NCBI GenBank assembly: GCA_902801205.1
Contig: CADCHE010000009.1
Coordinates: 31,297-95,296, forward strand
Length of the DNA: 64,000 nucleotides
Direction: 5' to 3'
Source of the DNA: an uncultured Bacteroidia bacterium
GTDB lineage: Bacteria > Bacteroidota > Bacteroidia > Bacteroidales > UBA932
The notes beneath the pieces were generated by a model. It searched no databases. It saw nothing but the letters and a program-made list of their open reading frames with translations, and was not told the origin of the DNA. Below, piece after piece: positions 33,354-43,966 of this stretch; position 1 is the first letter of the stretch, and each line of letters begins with the position of its first letter. A program made the position numbers and the translations under genes.

Positions 33354-35366
33354 ATGAAGAGAATTTGCAGAATGTTAGCATGGATCGGTACGGCTGCGGC
33401 CCTCTTTTCCTGCAGCGGAAAGGCGCAGCAGGAAGCGGAAAATGAATCCTTCCGTTATCTGATCGACGAGTTCGCCGACCTGAAAGTGATGCGTTACCGT
33501 GTTCCCGGATGGGAAAGCCTCACCCTCAAGCAGAAAGCATATGTCTATCACCTGGCCGAGGCCGCCAAGTGGGGACGCGACATCACCTGGGACCAGTATT
33601 GCAAGTGGAACCTGCCCATCCGCCATGTGGTCGAGAAGATCCTCGACACTTATGAAGGCGACCGCGACTGCGCGGAATTCCAGCAATTCGTCGTCTATGC
33701 CAAGCGGCTGTTCTTCTCCAACGGCATCCATCACCATTATGCCGAGGACAAGATTTTCCCGGAGTGCTCCGAAGCGTATTTCCGCTCCCTGATGGAGGCG
33801 GTCGGCGAAGGGGATCGCGCTGCGGAACTGCTGCCTGTCATCTATGATCCGGCCATCTACCCGCAGCGGCGTTCGACCTCGCCGGACGGCGACATCGTCG
33901 CCCTGTCGGCCGTCAATTTCTACGACGGCGTCAACCGCGCCGAAGTGGAACGCTATTATGCCTCCATCCTGGATCCCGCTGACGATACGCCCATCTCCTA
34001 TGGCTTGAACACCAAGCTGGTGAAGGAAGACGGTAAGATTGTCGAGAAGCCCTGGAAGGTCGACGGTATCTACTCGGACGCCATCGTGAAGATCTGCGAG
34101 GAACTGGAGAAGGCGGCCGAAGTGGCCGAGAACGACATCCAGAAACGTGCGCTCGCCCTTTTGGTCGAATACTACCGGACCGGTGACCTGAAACTGTGGG
34201 ACGACTTCAATATCGAGTGGGTGAAGGATACCCTCGGAACGGTCGATTTCATCAACGGCTTCATCGAGGACTATGATGACCCGCTCGGGCGAAAGGCCAC
34301 CTGGGAAGGATACGTGAACATCAAGGACTCCGCCGCCTCCGCGCGTACGGAAATCCTGAGTGCCAACGCCCAATGGTTCGAGGACCACTCGCCGGTGGAT
34401 CCGCGTTTCCGCAAGAAGGAAGTCAAGGGCATCTCTGCGAAGGTGGTGAACGCCGTGACCCTCGCCGGCGCCACCTATCCGTCGACGCCGATCGGCATCA
34501 ACCTGCCGAACGCCGACTGGATCCGCCGCGACCACGGCTCCAAGTCCGTGACCATCGCCAACATCACCCATGCTTACGACTTGGCCGCGCAGGAGTCGCC
34601 CAAGAGCGTGCTCGGCGAATTCGCCTGGTCGCAGGAAGAGATCGACCTGTGCAAGAAATACGGCGACTACACGGACGAGGTCCATACCGACCTGCACGAG
34701 TGCCTCGGACATGGCTCCGGCCAGTTGCTCCCCGGCGTGTCTTCCACGGCCCTGGGCGAGTACCAGTCGGCCCTTGAAGAGGCCCGTGCCGACCTGTTCG
34801 GCCTGTACTACATCGCCGACCCGAAGATGGTGGAACTCGGGATCATCCCTGACGCGGAGGCCTACAAGGCACAGTATTCCTCCTACATCCGCAATGGCAT
34901 CTTCACGCAGTTCACGCGTGTGGAACTGGGGCGCCCCAACACGGAGGCGCATATGCAGAACCGCAAGCTGATCGCGGAGTGGTGCTACGAGCAGGGCAAG
35001 GATGCGGGCGTGATCGAGAAAAAGACGCGCGACGGCAAGACCTATTTCGTCGTCAACGACTTCGAAGCCCTGCGCGGCCTCTTCGGAAAACTGCTGGCGG
35101 AGATCCAGCGCATCAAGTCGGAAGGAGATTACGCCGCCGGCAAGAAGCTGATCGACACCTATGCCGTGAATATCGACCCTGACCTGCACAAGGAGGTCCG
35201 CGAGCGTTACGCCGCCCTGAACCTCAAGCCGTACGGTGGATTCGTCAATCCGGAGATCGTTCCCGTCGTAAAGGACGGAAAGACGGTCGACTATGTCCTG
35301 GAGTATACGGACGACTACCTCGGCCAGCAGCTTGCGTACGGCAAGAAGTACGGCATCCTCAGATAG
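33354..35366 (+). CDS. Dipeptidyl peptidase III (M49), lipoprotein
   Basis: 670 residues. The N-terminus MKRICRMLAWIGTAAALFSC is a lipoprotein signal with Cys at residue 20. The M49 zinc site HECLGH (HExxGH, near residue 448) and the second motif EEARADL follow at the usual spacing. DPP III removes dipeptides from the N-terminus of short peptides. Unlike the cytosolic eukaryotic enzyme, Bacteroidetes versions are envelope lipoproteins. An in-frame ATG at 33339 would add five residues. It is 8 bases upstream of xerD and probably co-transcribed with it. Confidence 0.93.
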   Translation: MKRICRMLAWIGTAAALFSCSGKAQQEAENESFRYLIDEFADLKVMRYRVPGWESLTLKQKAYVYHLAEAAKWGRDITWDQYCKWNLPIRHVVEKILDTYEGDRDCAEFQQFVVYAKRLFFSNGIHHHYAEDKIFPECSEAYFRSLMEAVGEGDRAAELLPVIYDPAIYPQRRSTSPDGDIVALSAVNFYDGVNRAEVERYYASILDPADDTPISYGLNTKLVKEDGKIVEKPWKVDGIYSDAIVKICEELEKAAEVAENDIQKRALALLVEYYRTGDLKLWDDFNIEWVKDTLGTVDFINGFIEDYDDPLGRKATWEGYVNIKDSAASARTEILSANAQWFEDHSPVDPRFRKKEVKGISAKVVNAVTLAGATYPSTPIGINLPNADWIRRDHGSKSVTIANITHAYDLAAQESPKSVLGEFAWSQEEIDLCKKYGDYTDEVHTDLHECLGHGSGQLLPGVSSTALGEYQSALEEARADLFGLYYIADPKMVELGIIPDAEAYKAQYSSYIRNGIFTQFTRVELGRPNTEAHMQNRKLIAEWCYEQGKDAGVIEKKTRDGKTYFVVNDFEALRGLFGKLLAEIQRIKSEGDYAAGKKLIDTYAVNIDPDLHKEVRERYAALNLKPYGGFVNPEIVPVVKDGKTVDYVLEYTDDYLGQQLAYGKKYGILR

Positions 35367-35374
35367 ATGCCGGC

Positions 35375-36250
35375 ATGGACCTGACCGGAAAGATCCTCTC
35401 CGACTACGCCTACTACTTGAAGGTGGAGCGGGCGATGTCGCCCCGGACGGCGTCTTCGTACCTGTCCGACCTGGAGCATTTCTTCGCTGCGGTGCCTGCG
35501 GATCCCCGGGTCGTTACGTCCGCAGATCTCGTGGCTTACCTGGAGCGCCGGTCCGACCTCTCCAAACGTTCGCAGGCACGCCTGGTGAGCGCTTTCCGCT
35601 CTTTCTTCGGCTTCCTGGTGATGGAGGGCGACCGGAAGGACAACCCGGCCGACGCCGTCGACACCCCGAAACTGGGCAAGTACATCCCGGCCGTCCTGTC
35701 CGTGGAAGAAGTGACGGCCATCATGGATTCCGTCGACTTGCGGCAGCCTTCCGGCCCGCGTGACCGGGCCATCCTGGAAGTGCTGTACGGCTGCGGCCTG
35801 CGCGTGTCGGAGGCGGTTTCGCTCCGGCTTTCCCAGATCTATTCGAAAGAAGGTTTCGTCCGCATCGTCGGGAAAGGGGACAAGGAACGCCTCGTCCCGC
35901 TCGGCGAGATGGCTTCCGCCGCCCTGGCTGCCTACCTTCCGGTCCGCCCCGAACCGGCCCTCCCGGCCTTCGACGACGTCGTCTTCCTGAACCGGAACGG
36001 CCGTCCGCTGAGCCGCGTCAGCGTCTTCAACCTGGTGAAAAAACAGGCGATGCTGGCCGGCATCCACAAGGAGATTTCCCCGCACACGTTCCGGCACTCG
36101 TTTGCAACGCACCTCATCGAAAACGGGGCTGACCTGCGCGTGGTCCAGGAGATGCTCGGCCACGAGAGCATCCTTACGACCGAGATCTATACGCATATCG
36201 ATTCATCGACCTGGCAGGAGACGATCCTATCGCACCATCCCCGGGCCTGA
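35375..36250 (+). CDS. xerD: Site-specific tyrosine recombinase XerD
   Basis: 291 residues. An N-terminal core-binding domain (residues 1-95) precedes the catalytic domain. The tyrosine recombinase residues are visible: YGCGLRVSEAV (Arg), HTFRHSFATHL (HxxR), LGHESILTTEIYTHI (His and catalytic Tyr). The length and C-terminal pattern fit XerD, which with XerC resolves chromosome dimers at dif. No dif site is apparent here. Its 3' end overlaps the convergent ComEA-like gene by 24 bases. Confidence 0.9.
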   Translation: MDLTGKILSDYAYYLKVERAMSPRTASSYLSDLEHFFAAVPADPRVVTSADLVAYLERRSDLSKRSQARLVSAFRSFFGFLVMEGDRKDNPADAVDTPKLGKYIPAVLSVEEVTAIMDSVDLRQPSGPRDRAILEVLYGCGLRVSEAVSLRLSQIYSKEGFVRIVGKGDKERLVPLGEMASAALAAYLPVRPEPALPAFDDVVFLNRNGRPLSRVSVFNLVKKQAMLAGIHKEISPHTFRHSFATHLIENGADLRVVQEMLGHESILTTEIYTHIDSSTWQETILSHHPRA

Positions 36251-37150
36251 GCGCGGTACCAGCAGGCACCTGCCCAGTTTTTCAGCTTGCGCTTCGGAGA
36301 GCACCCCCGCTTTCCGGAGCGCTTCCACGCTGCAGGCTTCCGGCGGGTTGTTGTCGCGGAACAGGACGATGCCGTGCGCGGCATGCTTCCCGATGTACGG
36401 ATGACAGGCCAGTGCCGCTTCGTCCAGTTCCCAGAGCGGATACGGCCTGCACGTCTCCGTCCGAATGGTTACCAGGTCCTTCAGTCCGTCGAACTTCTCG
36501 CGGTCGAAATGCCAGATGTCCATCAATTGTTCGGAATAGGAATACCCGCCAAGTTCCCCGCGGTAGGAAACCATCTTCGCTGCGAAGAAGGGACCGATGC
36601 CCGGGAGGGTCTCGAACGCGGCGGAGTCAGCGGTGTTGAGGTCGATTTTCGGAATGTCGATGAAGGGCTCCAGCCGACGGAAAACGCTGTCGTCCACGAC
36701 GTAGGACCGTGCGAAGTCGACTTTCCGCCGGAAGCGGCCGCCCTTTTTCCGGTAATTGTCGATGGATTGGGCCTGTTTCTGGCTGAACCCCAGGCGCATC
36801 AGGTCGTCGATGCTCACGGTGTTGGGGTCGAAGCGGAACGATTCGTACCGGCGCGGCGTCACGCTCCGGCGGATGTCCTGGGCGGCAGCGCTGTGGGGAG
36901 CATTCCTCCGGTAGGAAGCGGAAGGCGTTCCGGAGGATGCGGTGGCTCCGGAATCCGCCGGGGGGACAGTTGCTGTCGCGATATAGACTGTGTCCGGGGC
37001 GTCGTGGTTTGCGACGATGCGCAGGACCCCCGCCCGCTGGATGAACAGTGCGGACTGATAGCCGATGATCAGGAAAAGGAGGGCGCATGCGCCGATGACG
37101 AAGGAGGCTTTCGGCCGGTCAGCGCCGGCCTTCTCTTTGAAGTCTTTCAT
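36227..37150 (-). CDS. Membrane-anchored helix-hairpin-helix protein (ComEA-like)
   Basis: 307 residues. One N-terminal transmembrane helix (ASFVIGACALLFLIIGYQ) is followed by a low-complexity linker and three or four helix-hairpin-helix units, including FRFDPNTVSIDDLMRLGFS, IDLNTADSAAFETLPGIGPFFA and YIGKHAAHGIVLFRD. This is the ComEA-type DNA-binding repeat, here in a tandem arrangement common in Bacteroidetes. A role in DNA uptake is possible but no other competence gene is present. The start at 37150 removes a long upstream frame that overlaps rsmI. Confidence 0.82.
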   Translation of the reverse strand: MKDFKEKAGADRPKASFVIGACALLFLIIGYQSALFIQRAGVLRIVANHDAPDTVYIATATVPPADSGATASSGTPSASYRRNAPHSAAAQDIRRSVTPRRYESFRFDPNTVSIDDLMRLGFSQKQAQSIDNYRKKGGRFRRKVDFARSYVVDDSVFRRLEPFIDIPKIDLNTADSAAFETLPGIGPFFAAKMVSYRGELGGYSYSEQLMDIWHFDREKFDGLKDLVTIRTETCRPYPLWELDEAALACHPYIGKHAAHGIVLFRDNNPPEACSVEALRKAGVLSEAQAEKLGRCLLVPRSGPGMVR

Positions 37151-37184
37151 GTTATTGATGTTTAGGTGTTGGTTTTCAGGAGGT

Positions 37185-37898
37185 TCACTCGTCTTCTGCG
37201 TCGTCTCTCCGATGCTTCGGGGCGGGCGGTGCGCCGGCCACGACGAGGACGATCTCGCCCTTGGGCGGATGCGCGCGGTACCAGAGCGCGACTTCTTCCA
37301 GCGTGCCCTGCCGGTGCTCTTCGTGGATCTTGGAGATTTCGCGCGCGACGGAGCACTTCCGGTCGGCGCCGAAGCAGTCGGCCAGCTGTTCCAGAGTCTT
37401 GACAAGGCGGAATGGACTCTCGTAGAAGATCATCGTCCGGGGCTCTTCCGCGAGGGCTTTCAGCAGGGTCTGCCGTCCTTTCTTGACGGGCAGGAAGCCT
37501 TCGAAGCAGAACCGGTCGCAGGGGAGTCCGGACGAGACGATGGCGGGAATGCACGCCGTCGCCCCCGGAAGGGTCTCCACTTCGATCCCTTCCTCCAGGC
37601 AGGTGCGTACCAGCAGGAAGCCGGGGTCGGAGATGCCCGGCGTCCCGGCGTCCGAGATCAGGGCGACATCCTGCCCGGCCAGGATCTTCTCCTTGATGAG
37701 CTGGACGGTCGCGTGTTCATTGAATTTGTGGTGCGACTGCACCTTGCCCGTAATCCCGTAGTGGTGCAGGAGCACGGAACTGGTCCGGGTGTCCTCCGCG
37801 AGGATCAGGTCCGCTTCCTGCAGGACGCGGACAGCCCGGTAGGTCATGTCTTCCAGGTTCCCGACGGGCGTGGGGACGATATGGAGGCGGCCGCTCAT
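37185..37898 (-). CDS. rsmI: 16S rRNA (cytidine(1402)-2'-O)-methyltransferase
   Basis: 237 residues. The SAM-dependent tetrapyrrole-methylase fold is shown by LHIVPTPVGNLEDMTYRAV, LILAEDTRTS and ALISDAGTPGISDPGFLLV, the RsmI signature. It methylates the ribose of C1402 in 16S rRNA. It overlaps the upstream 252-residue repeat protein by 4 bases, implying coupled translation. Confidence 0.94.
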   Translation of the reverse strand: MSGRLHIVPTPVGNLEDMTYRAVRVLQEADLILAEDTRTSSVLLHHYGITGKVQSHHKFNEHATVQLIKEKILAGQDVALISDAGTPGISDPGFLLVRTCLEEGIEVETLPGATACIPAIVSSGLPCDRFCFEGFLPVKKGRQTLLKALAEEPRTMIFYESPFRLVKTLEQLADCFGADRKCSVAREISKIHEEHRQGTLEEVALWYRAHPPKGEIVLVVAGAPPAPKHRRDDAEDE

Positions 37899-38653
37899 GC
37901 GAGCTTGCGGCGGACAGCCATCATCAGGCGGTAGACCGGCTCGGTGTTCAGGTTCCAGTCGGGGAAGTGCTCACCGATGTAGGCGACGGCTTCTTCCAGG
38001 CCGCCCATCGCATTGAAGGCGGAGACGGTCTCCTGGAAGAGCATGGGATCCTCCTTGAAGAGGGTGTTGATGAGCAGGACGCGGTCATTCAGCGAGATGG
38101 CGCTGATGATGTTCTTCACCGGCGTGCCCGGGCGGTCGGTCCGCCAGGCCTGTTTCTCGGCCATGACATCCATCACCGCCTTTTCGGCGAGGGGAGTGTC
38201 CAGGATCGTCTTGACCTTCGCATGCTCCGCCTCGGGATCGGGAATGGAGACGGGCTCGGGTTCCATGATGTCGATCGGTTCGTCAGCGCTCTCCGTCGCG
38301 GGGGCGGCGGGTGTCTCCCCGGCAGGGGCATCCGCAGCCGGTGCTGCGGCGATTTCCACCTCGGAGATCGACAGGTCGATCGGCTCTTCGGGAGCGGCTT
38401 CGGGCAGGTCCTCGGGCAAATCCTCAGGAAGGTCTTCCGGCAGGTCCTCCGGTGCGGGAGCTTCCACGACGGGCTCCGGTTCCGGTGCTGCTTCCGGTGC
38501 TGGTGCCGGTGTTGCTGCGGGCGCTTCTTCCACGACGGGGGCGGGGGTCACGGCCATCTCGCGGACCTCGGCCGCCAGGGCGTCCAGTTCCTCCTTCATC
38601 CGGGCGATCCGTTCCAGCATCCCGGCGATTCTTTTTTCATCAAGGTTTCCCAT
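37895..38653 (-). CDS. Conserved Bacteroidetes protein with Pro/Glu-rich linker and tandem LPED repeats
   Basis: 252 residues. The N-terminal 35 residues form a short coiled coil ([20 protein letters not shown]). The centre (about 36-145) is a Pro/Ala/Glu-rich disordered linker with four exact copies of a 4-residue unit ([16 protein letters not shown]). The C-terminal 85 residues are a conserved folded domain ([20 protein letters not shown] and [16 protein letters not shown]) that I recognise from unnamed Bacteroidetes proteins often beside rsmI. No function is known to me. The repeats are encoded by near-identical 12-base units at about 38402-38450. Confidence 0.75.
   Translation of the reverse strand: MGNLDEKRIAGMLERIARMKEELDALAAEVREMAVTPAPVVEEAPAATPAPAPEAAPEPEPVVEAPAPEDLPEDLPEDLPEDLPEAAPEEPIDLSISEVEIAAAPAADAPAGETPAAPATESADEPIDIMEPEPVSIPDPEAEHAKVKTILDTPLAEKAVMDVMAEKQAWRTDRPGTPVKNIISAISLNDRVLLINTLFKEDPMLFQETVSAFNAMGGLEEAVAYIGEHFPDWNLNTEPVYRLMMAVRRKLA
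38402..38450 (-). repeat. 12-base tandem repeat encoding LPED units
   Basis: Four consecutive 12-base units differing only at third positions, inside the gene at 37895-38653. They can change copy number by slippage without breaking the frame. Confidence 0.7.
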
Positions 38654-38669
38654 AAGCCATAAAAATGAT

Positions 38670-38677
38670 TATCTTTG
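38670..38677 (+). promoter_or_regulatory. -7 box of tdk
   Basis: TATCTTTG, 34 bases before the ATG at 38712; a TTTC at 38646 lies 20 bases upstream as a possible -33. Confidence 0.65.
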
Positions 38678-38711
38678 TCTCTACGGACAATCGCTAGGCA
38701 AATCTAACAAA

Positions 38712-39290
38712 ATGTTTTCAGAAAATACAAAAAAAACGGGTTGCATCGAAGTAATTTGCGGTTCGATGTTTTCCGGCAAGACGGAAGAACTGATCCGCCG
38801 CCTGCGCCGGGCCCAGTTCGCCAACCAGCAGATCGCAATCTTCAAACCCGCCGTGGATACGCGCTACTCCGAGGACGACGTCGTCTCGCATGACCTGCAC
38901 AAGATTCCCTGCGTACCGGTGAAATACCCCGGGGAGATGCTTTCTGTCGGCCCCGACGTGCAGGTCGTGGGCATCGACGAAGCCCAGTTCTATGACGATA
39001 CGCTCATCCCTGTGGTCCAGTCGCTGGCCGCCCGGGGCATCCGCGTGATCGTCGCCGGACTGGATACCGACTACCTGGGCAAGCCCTTCGGCCCCATGCC
39101 CGCGCTGATGGCGATCGCCGAAGACGTCCAGAAAGTCCATGCCATCTGCGTCCGCTGCGGATCCCTCGCCAACCATTCCCACCGCCTCTCATCCAGCAAC
39201 GAACTCGTCGTGCTGGGAGAGAAGGACATTTACGAACCGCTTTGCCGGGAGTGCTACAACCGGGCACTCGAGGCAGAGCGTGAAAGTTGA
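38712..39290 (+). CDS. tdk: Thymidine kinase, type II
   Basis: 192 residues. The P-loop [20 protein letters not shown], the Mg site [12 protein letters not shown], and the zinc ribbon cysteines in CVRCGS and CREC identify a type II thymidine kinase. It salvages thymidine. The start at 38712 is set by the promoter at 38670; the frame upstream to 38013 is an antisense artefact of the repeat protein. It converges on recA with a 17-base gap. Confidence 0.96.
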   Translation: MFSENTKKTGCIEVICGSMFSGKTEELIRRLRRAQFANQQIAIFKPAVDTRYSEDDVVSHDLHKIPCVPVKYPGEMLSVGPDVQVVGIDEAQFYDDTLIPVVQSLAARGIRVIVAGLDTDYLGKPFGPMPALMAIAEDVQKVHAICVRCGSLANHSHRLSSSNELVVLGEKDIYEPLCRECYNRALEAERES

Positions 39291-39307
39291 TCCCTGACCG
39301 GGGAGCG

Positions 39308-40336
<1,029 letters not shown>

Positions 40337-40386
40337 TTTAGGAAGTATTAAGTGTTTCAAGGAGAAAAAAATGATCCCCTTTGTCG

Positions 40387-40394
40387 CAAAGATA
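40387..40394 (-). promoter_or_regulatory. -7 box of recA
   Basis: The minus strand reads TATCTTTG, 50 bases before the recA start at 40336. Confidence 0.65.
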
Positions 40395-40428
40395 TTAAAA
40401 TAACCCGGAATCTGACGTGATTTTTGCT

Positions 40429-40436
40429 TATTTTTG
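40429..40436 (+). promoter_or_regulatory. -7 box of rlmN
   Basis: TATTTTTG, 24 bases before the ATG at 40461. Confidence 0.65.
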
Positions 40437-40460
40437 CATAGAAAAAAGAAACGTCCGGAT

Positions 40461-41555
40461 ATGCGACCGAAACTCTTGGGAATGACCCCCGTTCAACTGA
40501 AGGAAGCCGCCCTTTCCGTCGGCCTTCCCGCCTTCACCGGCGGGCAGCTCGCGCGCTGGCTGTACACCCGCCGCGCACGGTCTTTCGCGGAAATGACCGA
40601 CATCTCCAAGGCCGGTCGCGAGAAGCTTGCCGCGGCCTTCGACCTCGGCGTCACGCTACCGTCCGGCTGCCAGGTTTCCCGCGACGGGACGAAGAAGTAC
40701 CTTTTCCCGGTCGCCTGTTCCCGCGCAGCGGGGCTGGACGCCTACGTGGAGAGCCGCCCTTCCGAACTGGAAGAGAGCGCGGTGGAGGCCGTGATGATTC
40801 CCGATGAAGACCGCCGGACGCTCTGTGTCTCTTCGCAGGCCGGCTGCCGGATGGGCTGCACCTTCTGCATGACCGGACGGCAGGGGTTCCACGGGCACCT
40901 CTCCGCCGCCGATATCCTGTCGCAGCTTGTCGCCGTCGACGAGGCCGCCGACCTGACCAACGCCGTCTTCATGGGGATGGGCGAACCGCTCGACAACGAG
41001 GAGAACCTGCTGCGTGCCATCGAGGTGATGACGGCCCCCTGGGGTTTTGCCTGGAGCCCGAAGCGGATCACCGTCTCCACCATCGGGGTGCTGCCCGCAC
41101 TCCGGCGTTTCCTGGACGGTACCCGCTGCCACGTCGCCGTGAGCCTGCACGATCCGTTCCCGGAGGAACGCGCCTCCTTGATGCCCGTCCAGAAAGCCTG
41201 GGCGGTCGCCGATGTCGTCGACCTGCTGCGGCAGTACGATTTTACGGGTCAGCGGCGCGTGAGTTTCGAATATACGATGTTCGCCGGCGTGAACGATTCC
41301 GTCGCACACGCCGACGCCCTGATCCGTTTGCTGCGCGGTCTGGAGTGCCGCGTGAACCTGATCCGCTTCCACAAGATCCCGGACGCGCCCTACGAGACGT
41401 CTCCCGACCTGGTAATGGAGCGCTTCCGTGACCGGGTCTCCCGGCATGGAATCACCTGTACCATCCGTGCCTCGCGCGGAGAAGACATCCTGGCAGCCTG
41501 CGGAATGCTCGCGGGCCGGCATGAACAGCTGAAGAATAAAGATGAGAACTGCTGA
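40461..41555 (+). CDS. rlmN: Dual-specificity 23S rRNA/tRNA adenine-C2 methyltransferase
   Basis: 364 residues. The radical-SAM cluster is [12 protein letters not shown] (Cys129, Cys133, Cys136). Other RlmN blocks include [28 protein letters not shown] and [15 protein letters not shown], and [16 protein letters not shown] carries the C-terminal catalytic cysteine. It methylates A2503 of 23S rRNA and A37 of some tRNAs. Its 3' end overlaps the patatin-fusion gene by 14 bases, suggesting co-transcription. Confidence 0.95.
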   Translation: MRPKLLGMTPVQLKEAALSVGLPAFTGGQLARWLYTRRARSFAEMTDISKAGREKLAAAFDLGVTLPSGCQVSRDGTKKYLFPVACSRAAGLDAYVESRPSELEESAVEAVMIPDEDRRTLCVSSQAGCRMGCTFCMTGRQGFHGHLSAADILSQLVAVDEAADLTNAVFMGMGEPLDNEENLLRAIEVMTAPWGFAWSPKRITVSTIGVLPALRRFLDGTRCHVAVSLHDPFPEERASLMPVQKAWAVADVVDLLRQYDFTGQRRVSFEYTMFAGVNDSVAHADALIRLLRGLECRVNLIRFHKIPDAPYETSPDLVMERFRDRVSRHGITCTIRASRGEDILAACGMLAGRHEQLKNKDENC

Positions 41556-43962
41556 TATCCGAAAGATCCTGCTCCTGCTGGCCGTCGTCCTGCTGCCCTC
41601 GCTGCTCGCCGGCCAGGTGCGCCGGACCGCCGTTCCGGCGCGGTCGACAGACCGTGACCTGCGTGTATGGAAAATGCAGATGCGACTCGATTCCATCCGC
41701 CGCCACCGTCCTACCGTCGCCCTCGTGTTGAGTGGCGGCGGCGCCAAGGGCGCTGCCCACGTCGGCGTCCTCAAGTATCTTGAATCCGCCGGCATCCCAG
41801 TGGATATGGTCCTCGGTACCAGCATGGGCGGCCTCGTTGGCGGTATCTATGCCATGGGATACGATGCCGCCCACCTGGAGCGGATCATCCGCAACATCGA
41901 CTGGAACCGGGCCCTGAGCGATGATGTCCCGCGTGACTACATCTCCTATTCCCGAACGAAGTACAAGGAGAAGTATGCGCTGTCCTTCCCGTTCTTCTAT
42001 TCCAGTATGGATTTCCTCCAGCAGATGAAGGACGACTATGAGTATATGCCCGCCGAGGGTGTCGGTGAGATCCACCTGGGCGCCGGCGAGGCCGACGCGA
42101 CCGGGCTGGTCAAGGATAACCTGCTCGGAAGCCTGCCGTCCGGCATGGTCTTCGGCCAGAACGTCACCAACCTCTTCAGTGCACTGACGGTCGGGTACCA
42201 GGACCGGATCGACTTCTACGACCTCCCGATCCCGTTCCTCTGCGTGGCGGCCGACCTCGTCACCGGCGATGCGAAGATCTGGACGGAGGGCAAGCTGAAC
42301 ACCGCGCTCCGTTCCACGATGTCCATCCCCGGGCTCTTCGCGCCGGTGCGCACGAACGGCATGGTGCTGGTGGACGGCGGCATCCGCAACAACTATCCGA
42401 CCGACCTGGCCGAGCGCCTGGGGGCCGACATCATCATCGGGGTGGACCTTTCGCAGGGTTTCCGCAAATATGCGCAGATCAATAATCTGGGCGGTATCAT
42501 CGACGCTGGCGTGGATATGCTCGGCCGGAATTCCTACGAGCAGAACAAGTCCATCCCGGATGTCAGTATCCATCCGGACATGGAAGGCTACGGGATGATG
42601 AGTTTCGATGCGGCCAGCATCGACACGCTGATCCGCCGTGGGTATGAAGCGGCCGCGGCCTGCGCGGCTTCCCTGGATTCCGTCAAGACGTTGCTCCACG
42701 GGGCGACATCGACCCCGCTGCGCAACCGTCCCGCGCTCGACCTGAGTGAATCGAAGGTGCTCGTCGATGGTGTGGAGATTGTCGGTGTCAGCGATGACGA
42801 GAGCGCCTTCCTGATGAAGAAACTCAAGCTGCAGGCCGGTCAGCGGATGGGCAGCTCGGAGATTGAAGACGCGGTTGCGACGATATTCGGGACAAACGCC
42901 TTCGACTACGTCAATTACGAACTGCTGGGGGAGAATGAGCCCTTCCGCCTGCGGTTCAGCTGCAAGAAGGGCCCGATCAACCAGCTCGGTGTGGGCGCCC
43001 GCTTCGATACCGAGGAAATCGTGTCTGTCCTGGTGAACCTGGGTATAGGCGTGCACAAGATACAGGGGACGTCCCTGGACTTCACCGGCAAGATCGGCGT
43101 GAATCCTTCCGCCGCCGCGACGTTCTCCTATGCGACTTCGGGCGGTTATTCCGTCGGCGCGCTCGCCAGCCTGCGCTACACCGACAAGAACATGATCAGC
43201 ATCGGTGACAACCGCTTCCGCATCAACTTCACGAATATCCGGCAGGAGGTGTTCCTGTCGAACATGAAATGGTCGAAGTTCTTCGTGAAGGCCGGTGCGC
43301 GGAACGACTATTTCAATGTCAGTTCCATGATGGCGGAGCAGGTGATCGGCGACTACGACATGACCCTGCTCACCAACGACTATCTTTCCGTCTTCGCGGA
43401 CCTGCGCTCCGACTCCTTCGACAACGGCTACCTGCCGACGAAGGGTTCGTCGGTCGGCCTGAACTATTCCTGGGTCTTCGGCGGCGGGCCGCGGAAGGTG
43501 GACGGCTTCCATACCCTTTCGTTCGACGCGAAGAAGGTCGTGGGGAAGGGTGGTTTCTTCGCCTTCATCCCTTCGTTCAACCTGCGTTTCCTGGTCGGTG
43601 AAGAGATCCCCGTCCCGTATACCAACGTGATGGGCGGCTCCATGGCCGGCCGTTACCTGGAGCAGCAGATCCCCTTCATCGGGGTGAACAACGCCATTGC
43701 GACCCGGGGCATCCTGGCGGTCGCCCGGACGGACTTCCGCTTCCGGCTGATGAAGAACAACTACCTGACGGCGATCGCCAACTATGCGTTGTCCGCGGAT
43801 GAACCGGCGATGTTCTATTCGCAGGACGATTACATGGACGCGATCGGGATCGGGCTGCAGTATACCTATCACTCCATCATCGGGCCGATCTCGGCGAACC
43901 TGCACTGGTCCGACGTCACCGGCAAGGTGGGTGCCTACATCTCCGTCGGTTTTGATTTCTAG
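41542..43962 (+). CDS. Patatin-like phospholipase fused to an outer-membrane beta-barrel (PlpD-like, type Vd)
   Basis: 806 residues. A signal peptide (residues 1-24) is followed by the patatin domain: oxyanion loop VLSGGGAKGAAHVG (residues 62-75), nucleophile elbow GTSMGG (Ser94), and catalytic Asp in LVDGGIRNNYP. A POTRA-like segment (about 400-470) leads into a 16-stranded-type barrel of about 330 residues that ends in Phe (VGFDF), the signature for BAM-dependent insertion. This is the type Vd autotransporter architecture, in which the lipase is presented at the cell surface. It is flanked by rlmN and recX, with overlaps or small gaps. Confidence 0.9.
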   Translation: MRTADIRKILLLLAVVLLPSLLAGQVRRTAVPARSTDRDLRVWKMQMRLDSIRRHRPTVALVLSGGGAKGAAHVGVLKYLESAGIPVDMVLGTSMGGLVGGIYAMGYDAAHLERIIRNIDWNRALSDDVPRDYISYSRTKYKEKYALSFPFFYSSMDFLQQMKDDYEYMPAEGVGEIHLGAGEADATGLVKDNLLGSLPSGMVFGQNVTNLFSALTVGYQDRIDFYDLPIPFLCVAADLVTGDAKIWTEGKLNTALRSTMSIPGLFAPVRTNGMVLVDGGIRNNYPTDLAERLGADIIIGVDLSQGFRKYAQINNLGGIIDAGVDMLGRNSYEQNKSIPDVSIHPDMEGYGMMSFDAASIDTLIRRGYEAAAACAASLDSVKTLLHGATSTPLRNRPALDLSESKVLVDGVEIVGVSDDESAFLMKKLKLQAGQRMGSSEIEDAVATIFGTNAFDYVNYELLGENEPFRLRFSCKKGPINQLGVGARFDTEEIVSVLVNLGIGVHKIQGTSLDFTGKIGVNPSAAATFSYATSGGYSVGALASLRYTDKNMISIGDNRFRINFTNIRQEVFLSNMKWSKFFVKAGARNDYFNVSSMMAEQVIGDYDMTLLTNDYLSVFADLRSDSFDNGYLPTKGSSVGLNYSWVFGGGPRKVDGFHTLSFDAKKVVGKGGFFAFIPSFNLRFLVGEEIPVPYTNVMGGSMAGRYLEQQIPFIGVNNAIATRGILAVARTDFRFRLMKNNYLTAIANYALSADEPAMFYSQDDYMDAIGIGLQYTYHSIIGPISANLHWSDVTGKVGAYISVGFDF

Positions 43963-43966
43963 CCTC

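Noticed and set aside
38402-38450. Short regular repeats as a CRISPR array
   Set aside because: The units are 12 bases with no spacers and lie in frame within a coding sequence.
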